A DNA stretch of 64,000 nucleotides from Bettongia penicillata ogilbyi (GCA_023548195.1 JAJHZJ010000311.1:4301919-4365918), one strand, 5' to 3'. Counted from the stretch's first letter, positions 36,741-54,415 are shown. Numbers and translations: made by a program. The notes: generated by a model not told the origin, from the letters alone.

Positions 36741-37679
36741 GTGTTCCTTGATGCGGGGAGATAGAAACACAGTTCCATTCATTGAGGAAGGCTAAATTTT
36801 ATGAAAGCAAAATGCTCCAGAGGAGGGAAGATGTACTCCAAAGTGTTCTTCTTAAACCGTGATCTTGGTGACTGCCTGAAGCTGGTCAATTTGCATGTCA
36901 AGATTTGGGGCACACAGGGGATTTTAGAAATACACAGGTGCAGAGGGGAAAGACAAACTGGTAGTTGGCAGGATATTATCTTTGGATACACAGCTGTACT
37001 AACTTTGGTTTAGCTCTGTCTCACTTTAGTCCTATTACTAACATCACTCTGAGGGGACCCAACCTGCCAGTTCAAATTGGGAAATGATGCTGTTTCTTCC
37101 TTACTTTTCTTATTTTCTTCTCTGTTTCTTCTTCCTTCCTTTTTTCCCTTCTCCTCCTCCTCCTGTTCTTCTTTTCTTTTTCCCTCACCATATGTGGTCC
37201 CTCTTTCCACTTAGGGCATCATTCCCTTACATGTAGGTGCTCTATCCAAAGAAATATAATTTTTGGTCACTTATATTTTGTAAAATATCTTGGGGTTTGG
37301 GGGATATATTTTTTAAAATTCTGTATTTATTTATTTTAAAGCTGAGACAATTCTTTGTCCTGCATTTTTTTTAATAATCTCTTGAAATATAGCTCTGAAA
37401 AAAACATTTTATAAAAGCCGATTATGATTCAATTGAGCTACTTGAGCTTTTCAATCCAAATCACTCTAGCATTCACGGAATGGCCAATAATAGGCTCCAG
37501 CCCAAACTTCCGTTGCTCATTGTTTGGGTTTTGATAGTTTAGAGTAGTGTAAATAGCAATTGTTTTCTATTTTGGCCAAAAACGAGGATATTTCCCTTCC
37601 AAATTGATACTTTTGTGATTGCAAGCTAGGTCTTTTTTTTTTTTTTTTTCAATTCTTACCTAGTCATTAGTTACTGAAT
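36741..37679. other. Intergenic, no gene seen
   Basis: Contains a pyrimidine-rich tract (37090-37190, mostly CTT/TCC) and a T-run at 37632-37649. No gene recognised. Confidence 0.4.
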
Positions 37680-37935
37680 GGACATTGCCTCAGAAAAACT
37701 GAGACCAGGCAAAGACCTTAAATTAAAAAGGCCAAGGACATCCACTGCATCTTGGGCCATCTCCAGTTGTCTTGACTTTTGTCTTGGCACTGGACTTTGA
37801 TGACTCCTGAGGACAGAGTGAGCCTGATGACTTTGCACAGCCCTGCCTCATTTAAATCCAATTCACAACCAAGTCAAGATAATACCCCTAGGACACCCCT
37901 GTTCCTTTTTAAGAATGAAGGACCACCACCACCAA
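37680..37935 (+). repeat. Second marsupial SINE family
   Basis: 'caggcaaagaccttaaatta', 'ggacagagtgagcctgatga', 'catttaaatccaattcacaa' and 'ttaagaatgaaggaccacca'. Same family as 34380-34562. Confidence 0.7.
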
Positions 37936-37939
37936 CAAA

Positions 37940-39300
37940 TTATTTCAACTTGCTCATTTGTTCTTTTATTGATTTCATTTTCTTCTATCTTCTTTTTAAT
38001 CAGATTAGCTAAGGGTTTATCATTTTTATTAGTCTTCAAAAAACAGCTTTTACTTTTATCATTTCTATTTTCCCCAATTTATCTATTTCTCTCCTAATTT
38101 TTTTGTATCTCTTCCTTTGTGCTTATTTTAGGTTTGTTTATTTGTAATTCTCTAATTTTTTTTAGAATGCATATTTAGTTCATTAACCTTATTTTTCTGT
38201 TTTATTAATATATGATTGTAAGGATATGATTTCCCTCTGAGGAGTGTTTTAGCTGCATCCCAGAAATTTTATGTTGTTTCATCATTATCACTTTCTCTTA
38301 AATAGTTATTAATTATGTTCTTTGGCCACACATTATTTAAGAGTTCATTGTTAAGTGTCCATTTACGACTCTATCTTTTGTTTGTGATCCCTAAATCAAT
38401 TTATATTCTTATTGCATTATGGTCTTTAAAGGATGCATTGGGCATTTCTACCTTTTTACAATTGTTTGCAATACATACGTGCCCTAGTGCAATGTCAAAT
38501 TTTCTAAAATTTCCATATGGTGCAGAGAAATATGTATATTCCTTTGCTGTCCCATTTAGAAGACACTGTAAATCTTTTAACTTTAGTTTTTCCAGGAATT
38601 CTTTCAGTTTAATTTTTTTCTTTTGTTTATCTTTCTCTTAGACTTATCTAAAACTAATAGAGGAATATTGAAGTCTCCTGTTGCTTTTGTGTTGCTCTCT
38701 ATGTCTTCTTGATGCTTAGATAATGTTCCTTTAATGAATTTGGATGCTAAGGCATCTGGAGCATTTACATTTATTATTTATATTGGTTTGTTGTCTATGG
38801 TTATTTTCAATATAATATAGTTTCATTTTTTTTCTTTTTTGACTATTTTTGTTTTGTCTGATAGATTGACAGCAACTACTGATATTTTGGATTTACCTGA
38901 GGTATAATAACTTTTTTCCATTCCCTCAATTTTATTTTCTGTATGTTTTTTTTTAAAATTAATTTCTTGTAAGTAATAGATTGTAGGGTTTTGGTTTCTT
39001 ATCTAATCTGTCATTCATTTTCATTTTATTGTTTTTTTAATCCATTGACATTGAAAGTTATGAGTTAGATTTATAATTTTCTTCATCTACTTCTTTTTGT
39101 ATTACCTTTTTCCTTTAGAATTTTGTTCCTCTTTCCTGCTTTTCATCTGGTTATATATTTCTACCCTGTTTTTTCCTCTCAGCCCGGTAAGTTCAATACT
39201 TATCCTGTTCATTACTTTTTAAAAGTGTCATTTTTTTTGTGCCCCTTTTGAAAAAGGATTTCTTTCACTCTCTTCATTATCTGCTCTCTCCTGTTTATGT
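37940..39300 (-). mobile_element. L1 ORF2-region fragment, antisense, about 1.35 kb
   Basis: Reads antisense to the L1 ORF2 region ('gcatcccagaaattttatgt', 'tgcattatggtctttaaagg', 'attgaagtctcctgttgctt'). Frames on the minus strand are repeatedly interrupted, so it is a dead fragment. Confidence 0.7.
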
Positions 39301-40559
39301 TAGACCTTTATTCTCTGGTTCATGATAACATCGGATCTCTCACTTTTCTCTGTATTCTTCATACAATCAAAGTTTCCAAAGAATCCATGCTGAAATCTTC
39401 CCTGTACATGCTTTCTGTTACTGCCTTGTAGATTTACCCTATGTATTCCCCTTTTCTATTGTGCCTCACTCTCAGAATAATGCCAGTTATTGTAGGTGTC
39501 AGGAAAGCTAGGATAGGGTACTTCCCTCCCCTGATTCAGATCACAAGGATCTTGTAGACCCTTTCCCTGCTACATTTTGCCTGGAAATCTCCTTCTAGGG
39601 TCCATGTTCTCTCATTCCTCTAGGTGCAAGCTGCTCCCAAGGCTTTCAGCTCTCCCCTGCCTCAGACAAGTAGACTTTTCAGGCATCAAATTCTTCCCCC
39701 ACCCCCCACATACACACCTCATCTAGTGTAAAGTCCTCATTTTCCTTTAATCAAGGAAGCATTCATCAGTGGAACCCTATGGGCTCTTCTCTTCTTGAGA
39801 CCACAAAGATTGCCTTCCTCTCATTACTATCCTTTAATTTGAGCCCAGAATATGTCGCTCCTCTCTATCCCCTTCCTTCTCCCCCATCACATGCCCTCCC
39901 ATGTTGTAATGTAGTCCCACAGAAGAAGTATTCACCTGCAGACTGGGTATCTCTAGGCTCTGCCCATAATTCCCCCTATTTCTTCACTGTTGCCTCTTCC
40001 AGATTTCCACTTTCTTGTATTTACCTCTCTGTGCACATATATCCCCCTAGCGCAATATAAGCTCCTTGAGTTAATGGATTTCATGTTTTTGTCTCTCACA
40101 TAACAAATTATTCAATTGTCAGTTGGTTCATCTGCTTATTAATTGATTTCTTTATTGACATACACACAAAAAATAACAAGAAAGATATTATTCAGGAAAA
40201 ATCTAATTTTAAAAAAGTCATGTCATTTAACAAGAATCATAGAAAAGAGATGGAAAATTCAGATGCTGAATTCATATCCATGGGCTCTCAAATTACCTAA
40301 AGGAAGGCTTCTAAAATATTAGATAGCTCCTGGGTGGAAGACTTCTGGACAAGAATCACATGGGAAGAAAAAGTATGGGTTGGTTTGTAGTAGATAGAGG
40401 AAGTACACGCAATAATGAGACCAGAAAAGCTCTAAAGTTTACAAAAAGTTATCTATCACTGTGCCACTTCTTTCATTCCTCACTTCATAGTTTACCCTGG
40501 GTTCATGTCTACCTTGCCCACCCCTTCTCTTGGCTGTGTTCTTGAACCTTCTCCTACCA
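39301..40559. other. Intergenic, repeat-like but unassigned; no gene seen
   Basis: CT-rich sequence without exon signals. The parts at 39780-40130 could be an antisense LINE or LTR relic, but I cannot name the family. Confidence 0.35.
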
Positions 40560-41045
40560 AGCAGATCTGCTCTCACTGATGCACCTTGTTATTTCCTGTC
40601 TCACTACTTTTGCTCATTGCCAAGCCCCACCCCAATCTCTAGTTTACCTGAAATGTCCTCCAGTGTTTCCTCTGTTGTCAAATTCAACCCATCCTTCAAG
40701 GCTCAGCCCAGACCCCCTTTTCTTCTTGAAGCCTTCTCAGATGACTCCACCCCACAAAGATCTTTCTTTTTTGAATGCCTGTTGCTTTTAGCTATAAGTC
40801 CTCCAGTCTTCTAGGACTTATCATCTCATTTTAAAGAATAATGTAATAGAAAGTGTACTAGACTTGGAGTCAAGACCTAAACCTGAATCCCAAAACCACA
40901 AGTTGTGACCCATATGACCGTAGCAAAGTCACTTAATTTCCGACCCTCAGTTTCATTATCTGTAAAATGGTGATGATACTTGCACCACCTACCTCACAAA
41001 GGAATGTGCTTTGTAACTAGAGTATCATATAAATATGAATTGTCT
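40560..41045. repeat. Antisense L2 fragment followed by a sense CORE-SINE
   Basis: 40640-40820 is L2 in antisense ('tccttcaaggctcagcccag', 'cttcttgaagccttctcaga'). 40845-41045 is a MIR/CORE-SINE ('cagtttcattatctgtaaaa', 'tggtgatgatacttgcacca'). Confidence 0.6.
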
Positions 41046-41539
41046 ATATAGCTGGCTTCTCTAAGCAGGGGATCCAGTCAAGCTAAGGAAACCGTCAAGG
41101 TGGGTCAGTACTGTATAAGGGGTTTCAGAAAACTTCCACAAGGGGGCAGAATGACCATTGAGAGCAGTGAACATTTGGATGCTCAAGACACGTGTAGTGA
41201 CCTTCAGATGGAAAGACAGACTAAAACCCTTGTCTTTTCCTTTTCTTTTTTTTGTTCAATTAGTTTAATTATGCCCTTTTAAATGCTCAGGATTTCTTGA
41301 TATCATTATAGACCATATTTTTTAATGTTGACTTGATTCTTTGTTTTTTGACAGTGAAATTTGTCATAATTTTTAGAGAAATAAGCCAGTTACTAACAGC
41401 ATGTGAGGATACCTAGAATATTGTGGCTAAATTATTAAAATTATGGGGGGGAAAAGATGGAGGGAATTAAGAGAAGAAACAGGAATGGTCATTTCCAAAA
41501 GAAGGTCCTATCACTGATCAAGTTAAAGTAAATTTACAT
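41046..41539. other. Intergenic, no gene seen
   Basis: No recognisable gene, repeat or site in this stretch. Confidence 0.4.
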
Positions 41540-41945
41540 ATTTTGAATAAGATTTCATTTTTTCCAATTACATGTAAAAACATTTTAGACATTCATGTTT
41601 TTAAATTTTGAATTCCAAATTTTCTTCCTCCCTTCTTCCCTGAGACAGTAAGCAATGTAATATGCTATACATGTACAGTTAAGTTGTGAAAGAAAACACA
41701 GACCAAAAAAAAAAGCAATAAAACCAACACCCCAAAAAAATAGACAACCTTCAAGTTGTCTTGTCTATGCTTCAAGCCGCATTCAGACTCCATCAGTGGA
41801 TGGAGTCCTTCGGACTTGGCTCATTGAGAGCTGAGAATAGCCAAGTCATTCATAGTTGATCACCATGCAATATTGCTGCTACTGTATACAATATTCTCCT
41901 GGTTCTGCTCACTTCACTTTGCATCAGTTCATAAAAATTATAGTT
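41540..41945 (-). repeat. L1 3'-end fragment, antisense
   Basis: 'tttttccaattacatgtaaa' and 'ctggttctgctcacttcact' and 'tttgcatcagttcataaaaa' match the L1 3' sequence at 3640-4090. Confidence 0.7.
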
Positions 41946-41989
41946 TTTAATGACATTTTCTTAGATTATTGGTAAGTTCGAGTTAATAA

Positions 41990-42180
41990 CAAAATAAGAA
42001 AGTCATAAGATCACATATTTAGGGATGGAAGGGATGTCAGAGACTACCTTATTTTGTTTAGGGGCTTAAAGTGACTTGTCCATATCATACAAGCAGTAAA
42101 GTGAGAAGTGGGCCTTAAAGGTCTTGTAATTCCTGAGTCAATATTCTTTTCACTGTACCATGCTATTTTGTTTAAGTTAC
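41990..42180 (-). repeat. Old MIR-like fragment
   Basis: 'aagtgacttgtccatatcat', 'acaagcagtaaagtgagaag' and 'ttcactgtaccatgctattt' follow the antisense MIR order. Confidence 0.5.
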
Positions 42181-42417
42181 ACAAGCTTCTAAAAAATTTC
42201 ATCTTATTTTTAAATTAACAAGCATTTTTCTCTCTCCCATCTAAGCAAAACAAAATTCTTGTAACAAATATGCATACAATAACCAAACTATAACTTGCTC
42301 CAATATAATGACTCTCAAATTAAAAACCAGTCTTCAACTTTCCAGAAAATTAATTTAATTCAATAAGATTTAAATGAGATGGAGGGTGTTGTAAATAAAT
42401 AGAACTGTTCTCAGTAA

Positions 42418-42645
42418 TGAAGGCAGTTAGGTGGTGTGGTGGATAGTGTAGAGTGTTGGGCCTGGAGTAGGAAGACTCATCTTGCCCTCAAACACTTACT
42501 AGCTGTGGGACCCTGGGCAAATCACTTCACTCTGTTTGCCTCAGGTTCCTTAAAATGAGCTGGAGAAGGAAACCACTATAGTATCTTTGCCAAGAAAACA
42601 CCAAAATGGGATCAAGGAGAGTCAGACTTGATTGGACAACAGCAA
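42418..42645 (+). repeat. Marsupial CORE-SINE, full length
   Basis: The best-preserved copy: 5' part 'ggcagttaggtggtgtggtg', core 'gctgtgggaccctgggcaaa', then 'gtatctttgccaagaaaaca' and the tail 'gtcagacttgattggacaac'. Confidence 0.85.
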
Positions 42646-42739
42646 CGAAGTTCTCACCCAAAGAAAGAAAAGCCTTCTGGCTCATATTGGCTGTGTCACG
42701 CTAGGCAAATCACAATTTTTCTGTGTTCCAGGTAACTCT

Positions 42740-42975
42740 AAGAAAAATAGCTGACATTTCAGTAACTGCGCTAAGCACACTACACTTATCTCTTTTGATT
42801 GTCACAACAACCCTGGGAGAGGTAGGTGCTCTTATTATCCCCATTTTACAAATGAGAAAACTGAAGCAAGAAATAGGATCACACAGCTACTAAGTATTTA
42901 AGGTTAAATTTGAACTCAGTCCTTTCTAACTTCTGGCCCAATGTTCTATCCATCATGCCATCTAACTGCCCCTAA
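42740..42975 (-). repeat. MIR SINE, antisense
   Basis: 'attatccccattttacaaat', 'gagaaaactgaagcaagaaa' and 'ggatcacacagctactaagt' are the MIR core read antisense. Confidence 0.7.
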
Positions 42976-43526
42976 GACTAACATGTGTTGGTAGAAGTTA
43001 CTCGTAGCAGCTTCCTACACCAGTGAAATCTAAGTGCTATCCCTTACTCTCTATCTCCTAAGATAAAATAGATCTAGATTAAAAAAATGAAATTTAGATA
43101 AAAAATGAAGGGGTGATTTTAATTTGCCATAGTGCCTCAATTATTCGCTCTAGTGACATTAGACAAACCTGAAGTCAAGCCAGAAACTACTCTTTATGCT
43201 GTTAGTTTATTTTTCTCTTTAAACTTTTATTGATTTTTTAATATCACCTGTATTTCTAAATATCCTCCCTCCTCATTTTCCTCCTGAGTCATCCCTTGAA
43301 ACAGAGTAAAAAAGGAAACAAAGCAATTCAACAAAACTAAAGACAGCAACCAGATCTGACTGTAAATACAATATTCTTCACCCATCATCCCTCACCTCTG
43401 CAAAGAATCGATTGATCTATCAAGAAGTGTTTTTTAAGCACCTGTTGTGTTCGAGGCACTGGTAGGTATAGGAGATACAAATGTCATAAATGAAAAAAAT
43501 CCCTGCTTGCAAGTTGCTGCTGCTGG
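42976..43526. other. Intergenic; L1 tail and L2-type end
   Basis: 43200-43350 resembles an antisense L1 3' end, and 43420-43510 carries an L2-type end ('aagcacctgttgtgttcgag'). No gene recognised. Confidence 0.4.
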
Positions 43527-43745
43527 TCGTCCTTCCTTCTTGAAGAGGACTGTTACATCAGGGAAGTGATGACATGACATGCAGATGAGTTGGATTGAAG
43601 TGAGAAAGGCTGTGCAAAGTCACCAGCCTCACTTTCTCCTCCAGAGCCTTCAGGATCTGGTGGCCAGATATGTATCAGGACAACTGGAGATGGCCCAGGA
43701 TGCAATGGGGACCTTGGCCTTTTCAAGCTAAGGTCTTTAACCAGT
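43527..43745 (-). repeat. Second marsupial SINE family, antisense
   Basis: Reverse complement of the element at 37680-37935, including 'gtgaagttgg'-type spacing and 'gcaatggggaccttggcctt'. Landmark: 'agaggactgttacatcaggg'. Confidence 0.7.
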
Positions 43746-44059
43746 CTTAGTTTGATTGAAGCAGTGCCCATTCCCTGATTAAGGTTTAATAAAATGAGAC
43801 AAAGAATGGCCTCTTTAAAAAAAAGTAGATCTGAGAGGGGAAGACCCAAACAGAAACAATTGTTATTTACATCCATTCTGAGTCAATCAGGGCCCAAACA
43901 GTGACCAAGTAGGGTTTGGTCTGGGCCAGAGTGACTTAGAATCCCAAGTCACTGGCCTTTAAGTGGAAAAACCAAAGCAAACTTCCCCCAAAATTTCAGA
44001 AATTAAAATTTACACTCCTTTTGGGCACAGCATAGGCAGGTAAGGGTATGTGTGATACC

Positions 44060-44125
44060 CTATGTGGAGAGAGAAGAAAGGAAGGAAGGAAGGAAGGCAG
44101 GAAGAAAGAAGCTGTGTTACCCAAC
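44060..44125. repeat. (GGAA)n-type short purine repeat
   Basis: Run of GGAA units ('gaaaggaaggaaggaaggaa') with variants, just left of a SINE. Confidence 0.8.
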
Positions 44126-44149
44126 ACGGTAATTTCTCTACTCAAAGAG

Positions 44150-44350
44150 GTTGTTATTTTTCCTTCATTCTCAAAGAGGACTGTGACATCAGGGAGGTGA
44201 TGCCACAATATGTAAGTGAGTTGGATTTAAGTGAGGCAGGGCTGGGCAAAGTCACCAGCCTCACTTTCTTCCCCGGAGCCATCTGGGTCCAGGGGCAAGA
44301 TATGGATCAGGACAACTGGAGGTGGCACAGGATGCAGCGGGGACAGAAAG
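44150..44350 (-). repeat. Second marsupial SINE family, antisense
   Basis: 'ttctcaaagaggactgtgac', 'atcagggaggtgatgccaca' and 'gtcaccagcctcactttctt' match 43527-43745 in the same orientation. Confidence 0.7.
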
Positions 44351-44444
44351 GAGGGACATAGATTTTCCCATATCTTCTTTGGGACCTGGTTGTTGTATCA
44401 GAAAGTACATATTAAAAGAGATAAACAAGGACATTATATTATGT

Positions 44445-44600
44445 GCTATGTTGTTCAGTCATGTCTGACTCTTTGTGCCCATTTGGGAGTTTTCTTCGAA
44501 GAGATATCACAGTATTTTGCCATTTCCTCCTTCACCTCATTTTACAAGATTAGGAACTGAGGCAGGTTCACATAGCTAGTAAGTATGTGAGGCCATATTT
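44445..44600 (-). repeat. Marsupial CORE-SINE, antisense
   Basis: 'gttgttcagtcatgtctgac', 'tctttgtgcccatttgggag' and 'aggttcacatagctagtaag' are the SINE in reverse, tail first. Confidence 0.8.
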
Positions 44601-44663
44601 GCTATACAAAAACTTAAAAATATGTACCTAGATATGCATATATTTAGATATGTACTCAACATA

Positions 44664-44696
44664 TAATATATATATATATAATATATATATATGCAT
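44664..44696. repeat. (AT)n microsatellite
   Basis: Run of AT/TA steps (tatatatatataatatatatatatg) near a SINE. Confidence 0.85.
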
Positions 44697-44699
44697 TTT

Positions 44700-45549
44700 A
44701 TAACTCTGCCGTAAAATTTGTTAAGGAAAGTCCTGCAATCTTGCAAGAAGCTAAAACTCATTAACAGTGGGAAACCTTAATGCACTACTATTAGAATATG
44801 ACAAACCTAACACCAAGATATATAAGAAATCACAGAACTGAACAGAATAACTGGTAGGATTATACAGAAATAAAAAAATACTGGGATCTGTAATTTTGTC
44901 AGTGTAGGGAACCCAGATAAGCAACCAGTATATAGTGCCCCATATGTACTAAATAAATCCTAGGAAGTTGCCTGAAGTCCGGAAAGGTTAAGGGACTTGC
45001 TTTTATTTACTGAATGTCAGTCTAAATTTGAATCCATGTGGTCCAGGCTCCAGACCCAGCACTACCCACTAAGGCCTTAACTTCCTGCTTTGTCCAAACT
45101 ATGAAGCTCCAAACTAATTGTACATTTTGACCTAACAATTCCATTGCTGTAACTTCATCCTAAAAATAATCATAAATAGGGAAAAAGGGCCTCTCTGAAT
45201 AAAAATATTTATAGCTACTTTATTTGTAATAATAGGTTCAATGATAGGCAAATGACTGAATTATACAATAGCTAAATGATAGAATGTTATGGTGCTGTTA
45301 AAAAAAATAGGGATGAATGTGCATGAATGCAAGAAAATGTGGAAAAGACCTACATGAAGGAATCAGCCAAACATGAACTACATATACATAGGTGCTGAAT
45401 ACAGCTATCAAAAAACTAAAGAATGGAAACTAAGTCAAAGGCAGGGGAACTTCAGACCAGTCTGAAAAGGGACACAGCGCATGTATTTGTGTGTACGTGA
45501 TTTTGTCTGTTAATGCATTCGGTTCTAATTTGCTAAACTTTGAGAATTG
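44700..45549. other. Intergenic; L1 fragment, no gene seen
   Basis: 45120-45410 is a sense L1 3' fragment ('ctttatttgtaataataggt', 'gatagaatgttatggtgctg'). Nothing else recognised. Confidence 0.45.
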
Positions 45550-46208
45550 TACATACACACACATATATATACACACATGCACACACACACGCGCACATAC
45601 ATATATACACACGCACCCTGCACACACGCGCACACATACAAACACGCACACACATGCACGCGCACACACACATACATATATACACACATACATATATACA
45701 CACATACATATATACACACACGCATACACACATACATCTATACACACATACATATATACACACATACATACACACACGCGCGCACACATACATATATACA
45801 CACATACATATATACACACATACATACACACGCGCGCACACATACATATATACACACATACATATATACACACACATACATATATACACACATACATACA
45901 CACACGCACGCACACATACATATATACACACACGCGCGCACATACATATACACACGCGCGCACACATACATATATACACACACATACATATATACACACA
46001 CGCATACACACATACATATATCCACATACGCGCGCGCACATACATATATACACACATACATATATACACACATACATACATACACACACGCGCGCGCATA
46101 CACATATATACACACATATATACACACACGCATACACACATACATATATCCACATACGCGCGCACACATACGCACACGCACACACACGCACACACGCACG
46201 CACACACG
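45550..46208. repeat. Composite CA/TA/CG satellite array, about 660 bp
   Basis: Nearly unbroken alternating purine-pyrimidine sequence. The main unit is about 16 bases (catacatatatacaca), interspersed with cgcgcg-rich blocks (for example near 45777, 45833, 45950, 46030 and 46090). A larger block recurs: 'cgcatacacacatacata' followed by 'tatccacatacgcgcgc' appears at about 46001-46040 and 46130-46165. Long ORFs of 180-359 codons cross it in all frames because it has few stops; they encode only His/Thr/Tyr or Cys/Val/Tyr repeats. It ends abruptly at the CpG island. Confidence 0.9.
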
Positions 46209-47350
46209 ATTCCTTTTTTTGTTGCTCGAAATGCAGGATAGCCGCGCCTCCGGGCCTCCCAGCGTGGGAGCCGCCTGCACTCACTCGGACTGCAGCAGGG
46301 TTAGGATGAGCGCCGAGGCCCGGCTGCCCAAGCTCCACAAAGGCTGCCTCGCTCACGGTCACGGCCATCAGCCGGCACGGAAGGGCTGCTACGTTAGCAG
46401 GAGGATTTTGAACCTGAATTGGACCCTGGGGTTTCGTGACTCCCAGCCAGGACACGCTGATACGATTATTATATTTTTGGAGGGTTACGTGCTTACAATA
46501 ACGCCTTTTAAAGTCTCAATTCTCAGTCTCGATCTGGAAGGGGTGCGGGTGTCCCCTCACTGTCCCGGGGTCTCCGCAGGTAGAGTTCAGGGCAGTCCAC
46601 CCTTTGCTCTTTGTACCGCGCGGTGAGTTGGATAACCTTCCCCCCCGGGCTAAATGGCTCAGCCCCGGAAGGCCACGCCCCTTCTCCGCAGGGGGAGGTG
46701 CTCGGGCTCTGTGGGCGGGGCTTGTCCGCGAGGGGGCGGGGACAGGACGCTGGTTGGGCGCCGGGCCTCGGCTCCGCCCCCTCCCTGCACGTTCTCTGCC
46801 CTGCGGGCTTGGCCGCCGCACGCTCATTTGCAGTTCTCCGTGGCCGTGAGCAGGTAGGAGGCTGCTAGGCGGGCGAGGAGGGCGATGGGGACGCAGGAAG
46901 CCGGCGGCGCGCTTGCGGGCTGGGCTGGGCGAGGACGCTGCATCCGCGGCTCCCGCCCTCCCCCTCGGCCCTGAGCTCACCCCGCTCCGCTCCCTTCTCC
47001 CGGAAGGTGCGTGCGGGAGGACGGCGGCAGCGATAGGGGCTGCGCCTTGGCGCCTCCCCCGGGATTGCACCGCCCTCCCCCTGGCAGCGGCTCTGTGCCC
47101 CCTCCTGTGCCCCCTCTCTCCGCCCAGCCCGCTGCATGCCCGTCGCCCCACAGCCTTGTGGCCGCAGCGTCCGGGCCCCTTCCGCCCCCGGGCCGGGCGG
47201 TACGAGGACGCTGGCGCCGGGCTCGGTGCCCAGGGCGGCCGGCCTGCTTCCTACCCACGCCTCTTCCCGCACCGGCCTTCAGCCCCTCCTGGTCATGCCC
47301 AGCGTCCGTGGTGACGGGCAGCGGCCAACTGGGCCGCGGGAGCACCCTTT
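46209..47350. promoter_or_regulatory. CpG island, candidate upstream promoter of SLC37A4
   Basis: GC- and CpG-rich from the end of the satellite to about 47.35 kb, 1.3-2.4 kb upstream of the SLC37A4 start codon. It has several GC boxes (for example ggggcggg near 46736) and a plausible splice donor GCAG|GTAGGA at 46854, so a non-coding first exon could end at 46853. Overlapping ORFs of up to 211 codons lack any recognisable protein. Confidence 0.6.
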
Positions 47351-48360
47351 TCCAGGCCACGGACAAAGCCGCCCCTTCCTCCTCCTCCTCGCCTTTGCTT
47401 TACGCTCTAGTTACTCCCTCCATAGTCGAGGGAAGCCCTTGCCCTGTCCGGGAGCACAGGGCATCACTGTTCTGCTGATGTGCACGGCCCAGTGGCCACA
47501 TTGACCCTGCTCAGCCACCCTTAATGACGCCCCCCCCCCCCCACACACACGGGACAGAGAGAAAAAACTTGAATCTCTCCTTGCCCCCTCCCCTCCCCAC
47601 TCTTCCTACTCACTGGGGTGCTTGGTGATGCCCCTGGTGGCATGGATGGGGGCAGTGAGCAGCAGGAAAGTAGGTTATTACCAATTTCATTGGGTAGGAG
47701 ATGATTAGGGGAATGGGAAGTGAAAGAAATAATTCAGTTTGATAGAGTGCTTAAAGGGTTACAAAACACTTTCCTGACAACCACAAGTAGGTTGTTAATG
47801 CCTGTGTTATCATCATCACCATTTACAGATGAACAGTTCCACAGAGGCGAAGTGTGGACTCAGGTTCACACAATGTTAAACCTGGAAGGTCTTAGTGTCC
47901 ACTTAGTTGAACCCAAGTCTGGTGTAGTCCACCTGCTTCTGGCCACTGATCTGCATGTCCCATGAGGCACAGTAGATCATTAGGCAATAACAGGATCTGG
48001 GAGAAGGGGAAGTTCTGAAAATAAGGAGGGATTCGGTTGCATGAAGGCAGAAGGGGTTTTTGGGCAGTCAGGCTTGGTGAGGGTGGGGAGTGAGTGGATC
48101 CAGACAAGGGGAAGCTGACACCCCATTCACTTGATTTCTTGGGACTCTTCAGTCTCCCCTGGGCCCCTTGGCAGGCAAGAGTAATTAGATTATGCTTTTA
48201 ATCACAGCTGAATTCATAAGTAGGAGGGGATGAAAGAAGTGGGCAAAGCAGTGTTTGGTATGAGGGTGAGGAGCAACTCCTCCAGCACCCCTGCGTGTAG
48301 GGGCATCTTGTGTTGATTGGACCAGACAGCGTTGCCTTCCTACCTATTCACTTGGCCCCC
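47351..48360. other. SLC37A4 upstream region, no exon seen
   Basis: Mostly unique sequence with a C-run (47529-47543) and an antisense MIR fragment at about 47740-47860 ('catcaccatttacagatgaa'). If the CpG-island promoter is used, this is intron 1. Confidence 0.45.
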
Positions 48361-48430
48361 CTCTCTTTGCTTTCTCCACTGTTTTCCCTTTTCTTCCAGA
48401 ACACTGGGTTCCTAGGGAGCCAACCAAGAG

Positions 48431-48460
48431 TTTAATGATTGCCCAGACAGTGGCTATAAA
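48431..48460 (+). promoter_or_regulatory. SLC37A4 proximal promoter: HNF1-like site and TATA box
   Basis: TTTAATGATTGCC (48431-48443) matches 10 of 13 positions of the HNF1 consensus GTTAATNATTAAC. TATAAA (48455-48460) follows 11 bases later. A start near 48485 would give a 5' UTR of about 130 bases before the ATG at 48618. In other mammals the liver/kidney G6PT promoter is HNF1-dependent, which fits. Confidence 0.6.
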
Positions 48461-48527
48461 GGGAGCTGGGGAGCCCAGCACTAGAGACAGAAACTAAAAG
48501 CCCCAACTCAGCAGTTTGGGTGTGTGA

Positions 48528-53901
<5,374 letters not shown>

Positions 53902-54415
53902 AGGCAGGCATGGAGACACCCTTTGGTGCTTGTGTGTGCTCCTTGCTCTTTACCTGGCACTAAGCCTCTGGCTTCCCTTTTCTGTCTCTTTGCCTCATAA
54001 AGGCATTGGGGTTATCATTATAGAACAGGGTTCCAGTTCCCAACACCCTTTGCCTGTCAATTTATTTAAATTATAACCTTTGTTCCCAGGCTGTAGCAGC
54101 TTTCCATCCTGTGCCCAAAACAAACAGTTACACAATCGAGCCTACGTCAGGGTTAGGTCCCCTGTGCCCGACTGCCTCCCAATTCAGTATCTAGGTAGTG
54201 CCCTGACCAGGACAGGGCAGTTTGGTCAGTTCAGGAGCCATGCCCACAGTGCTCCCAACGTGCAGAGGACACCCACAGACACCAACATTGAGGACTTTCT
54301 AATTAAAACCTGGGGACTCATAGTGGTGGCACGTTTACCTTTTATACTCTGAAGGATTGGAACTCAAGCATTTTAATGGAAAAGGAAAAAATAAAACTAG
54401 ATTTGATACTAAGCA
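53902..54415 (+). other. SLC37A4: SLC37A4 3' UTR
   Basis: Runs from the stop codon (53899-53901) to AATAAA at 54390-54395. The next gene, TRAPPC4, converges from the right and its poly(A) signal is at 55489, leaving about 1.1 kb between the two 3' ends. Confidence 0.65.
54390..54395 (+). terminator. SLC37A4 poly(A) signal
   Basis: AATAAA in 'ggaaaaaataaaactagatt', about 490 bases after the stop codon. Confidence 0.65.

Noticed and set aside
37940..39300. Functional reverse transcriptase gene in the antisense L1
   Set aside because: The minus-strand frames are broken by stops; this is an L1 fragment.
45430..46626. Long ORFs (up to 359 codons) on both strands across the satellite
   Set aside because: They encode only repeats of His/Thr/Tyr/Ile or Cys/Val/Tyr/Met created by the alternating repeat, which lacks stop codons in nearly all frames; there is no conserved domain.
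46516..47504. ORFs up to 211 codons in the SLC37A4 CpG island
   Set aside because: Same reason: no domain and no splice-supported continuation.
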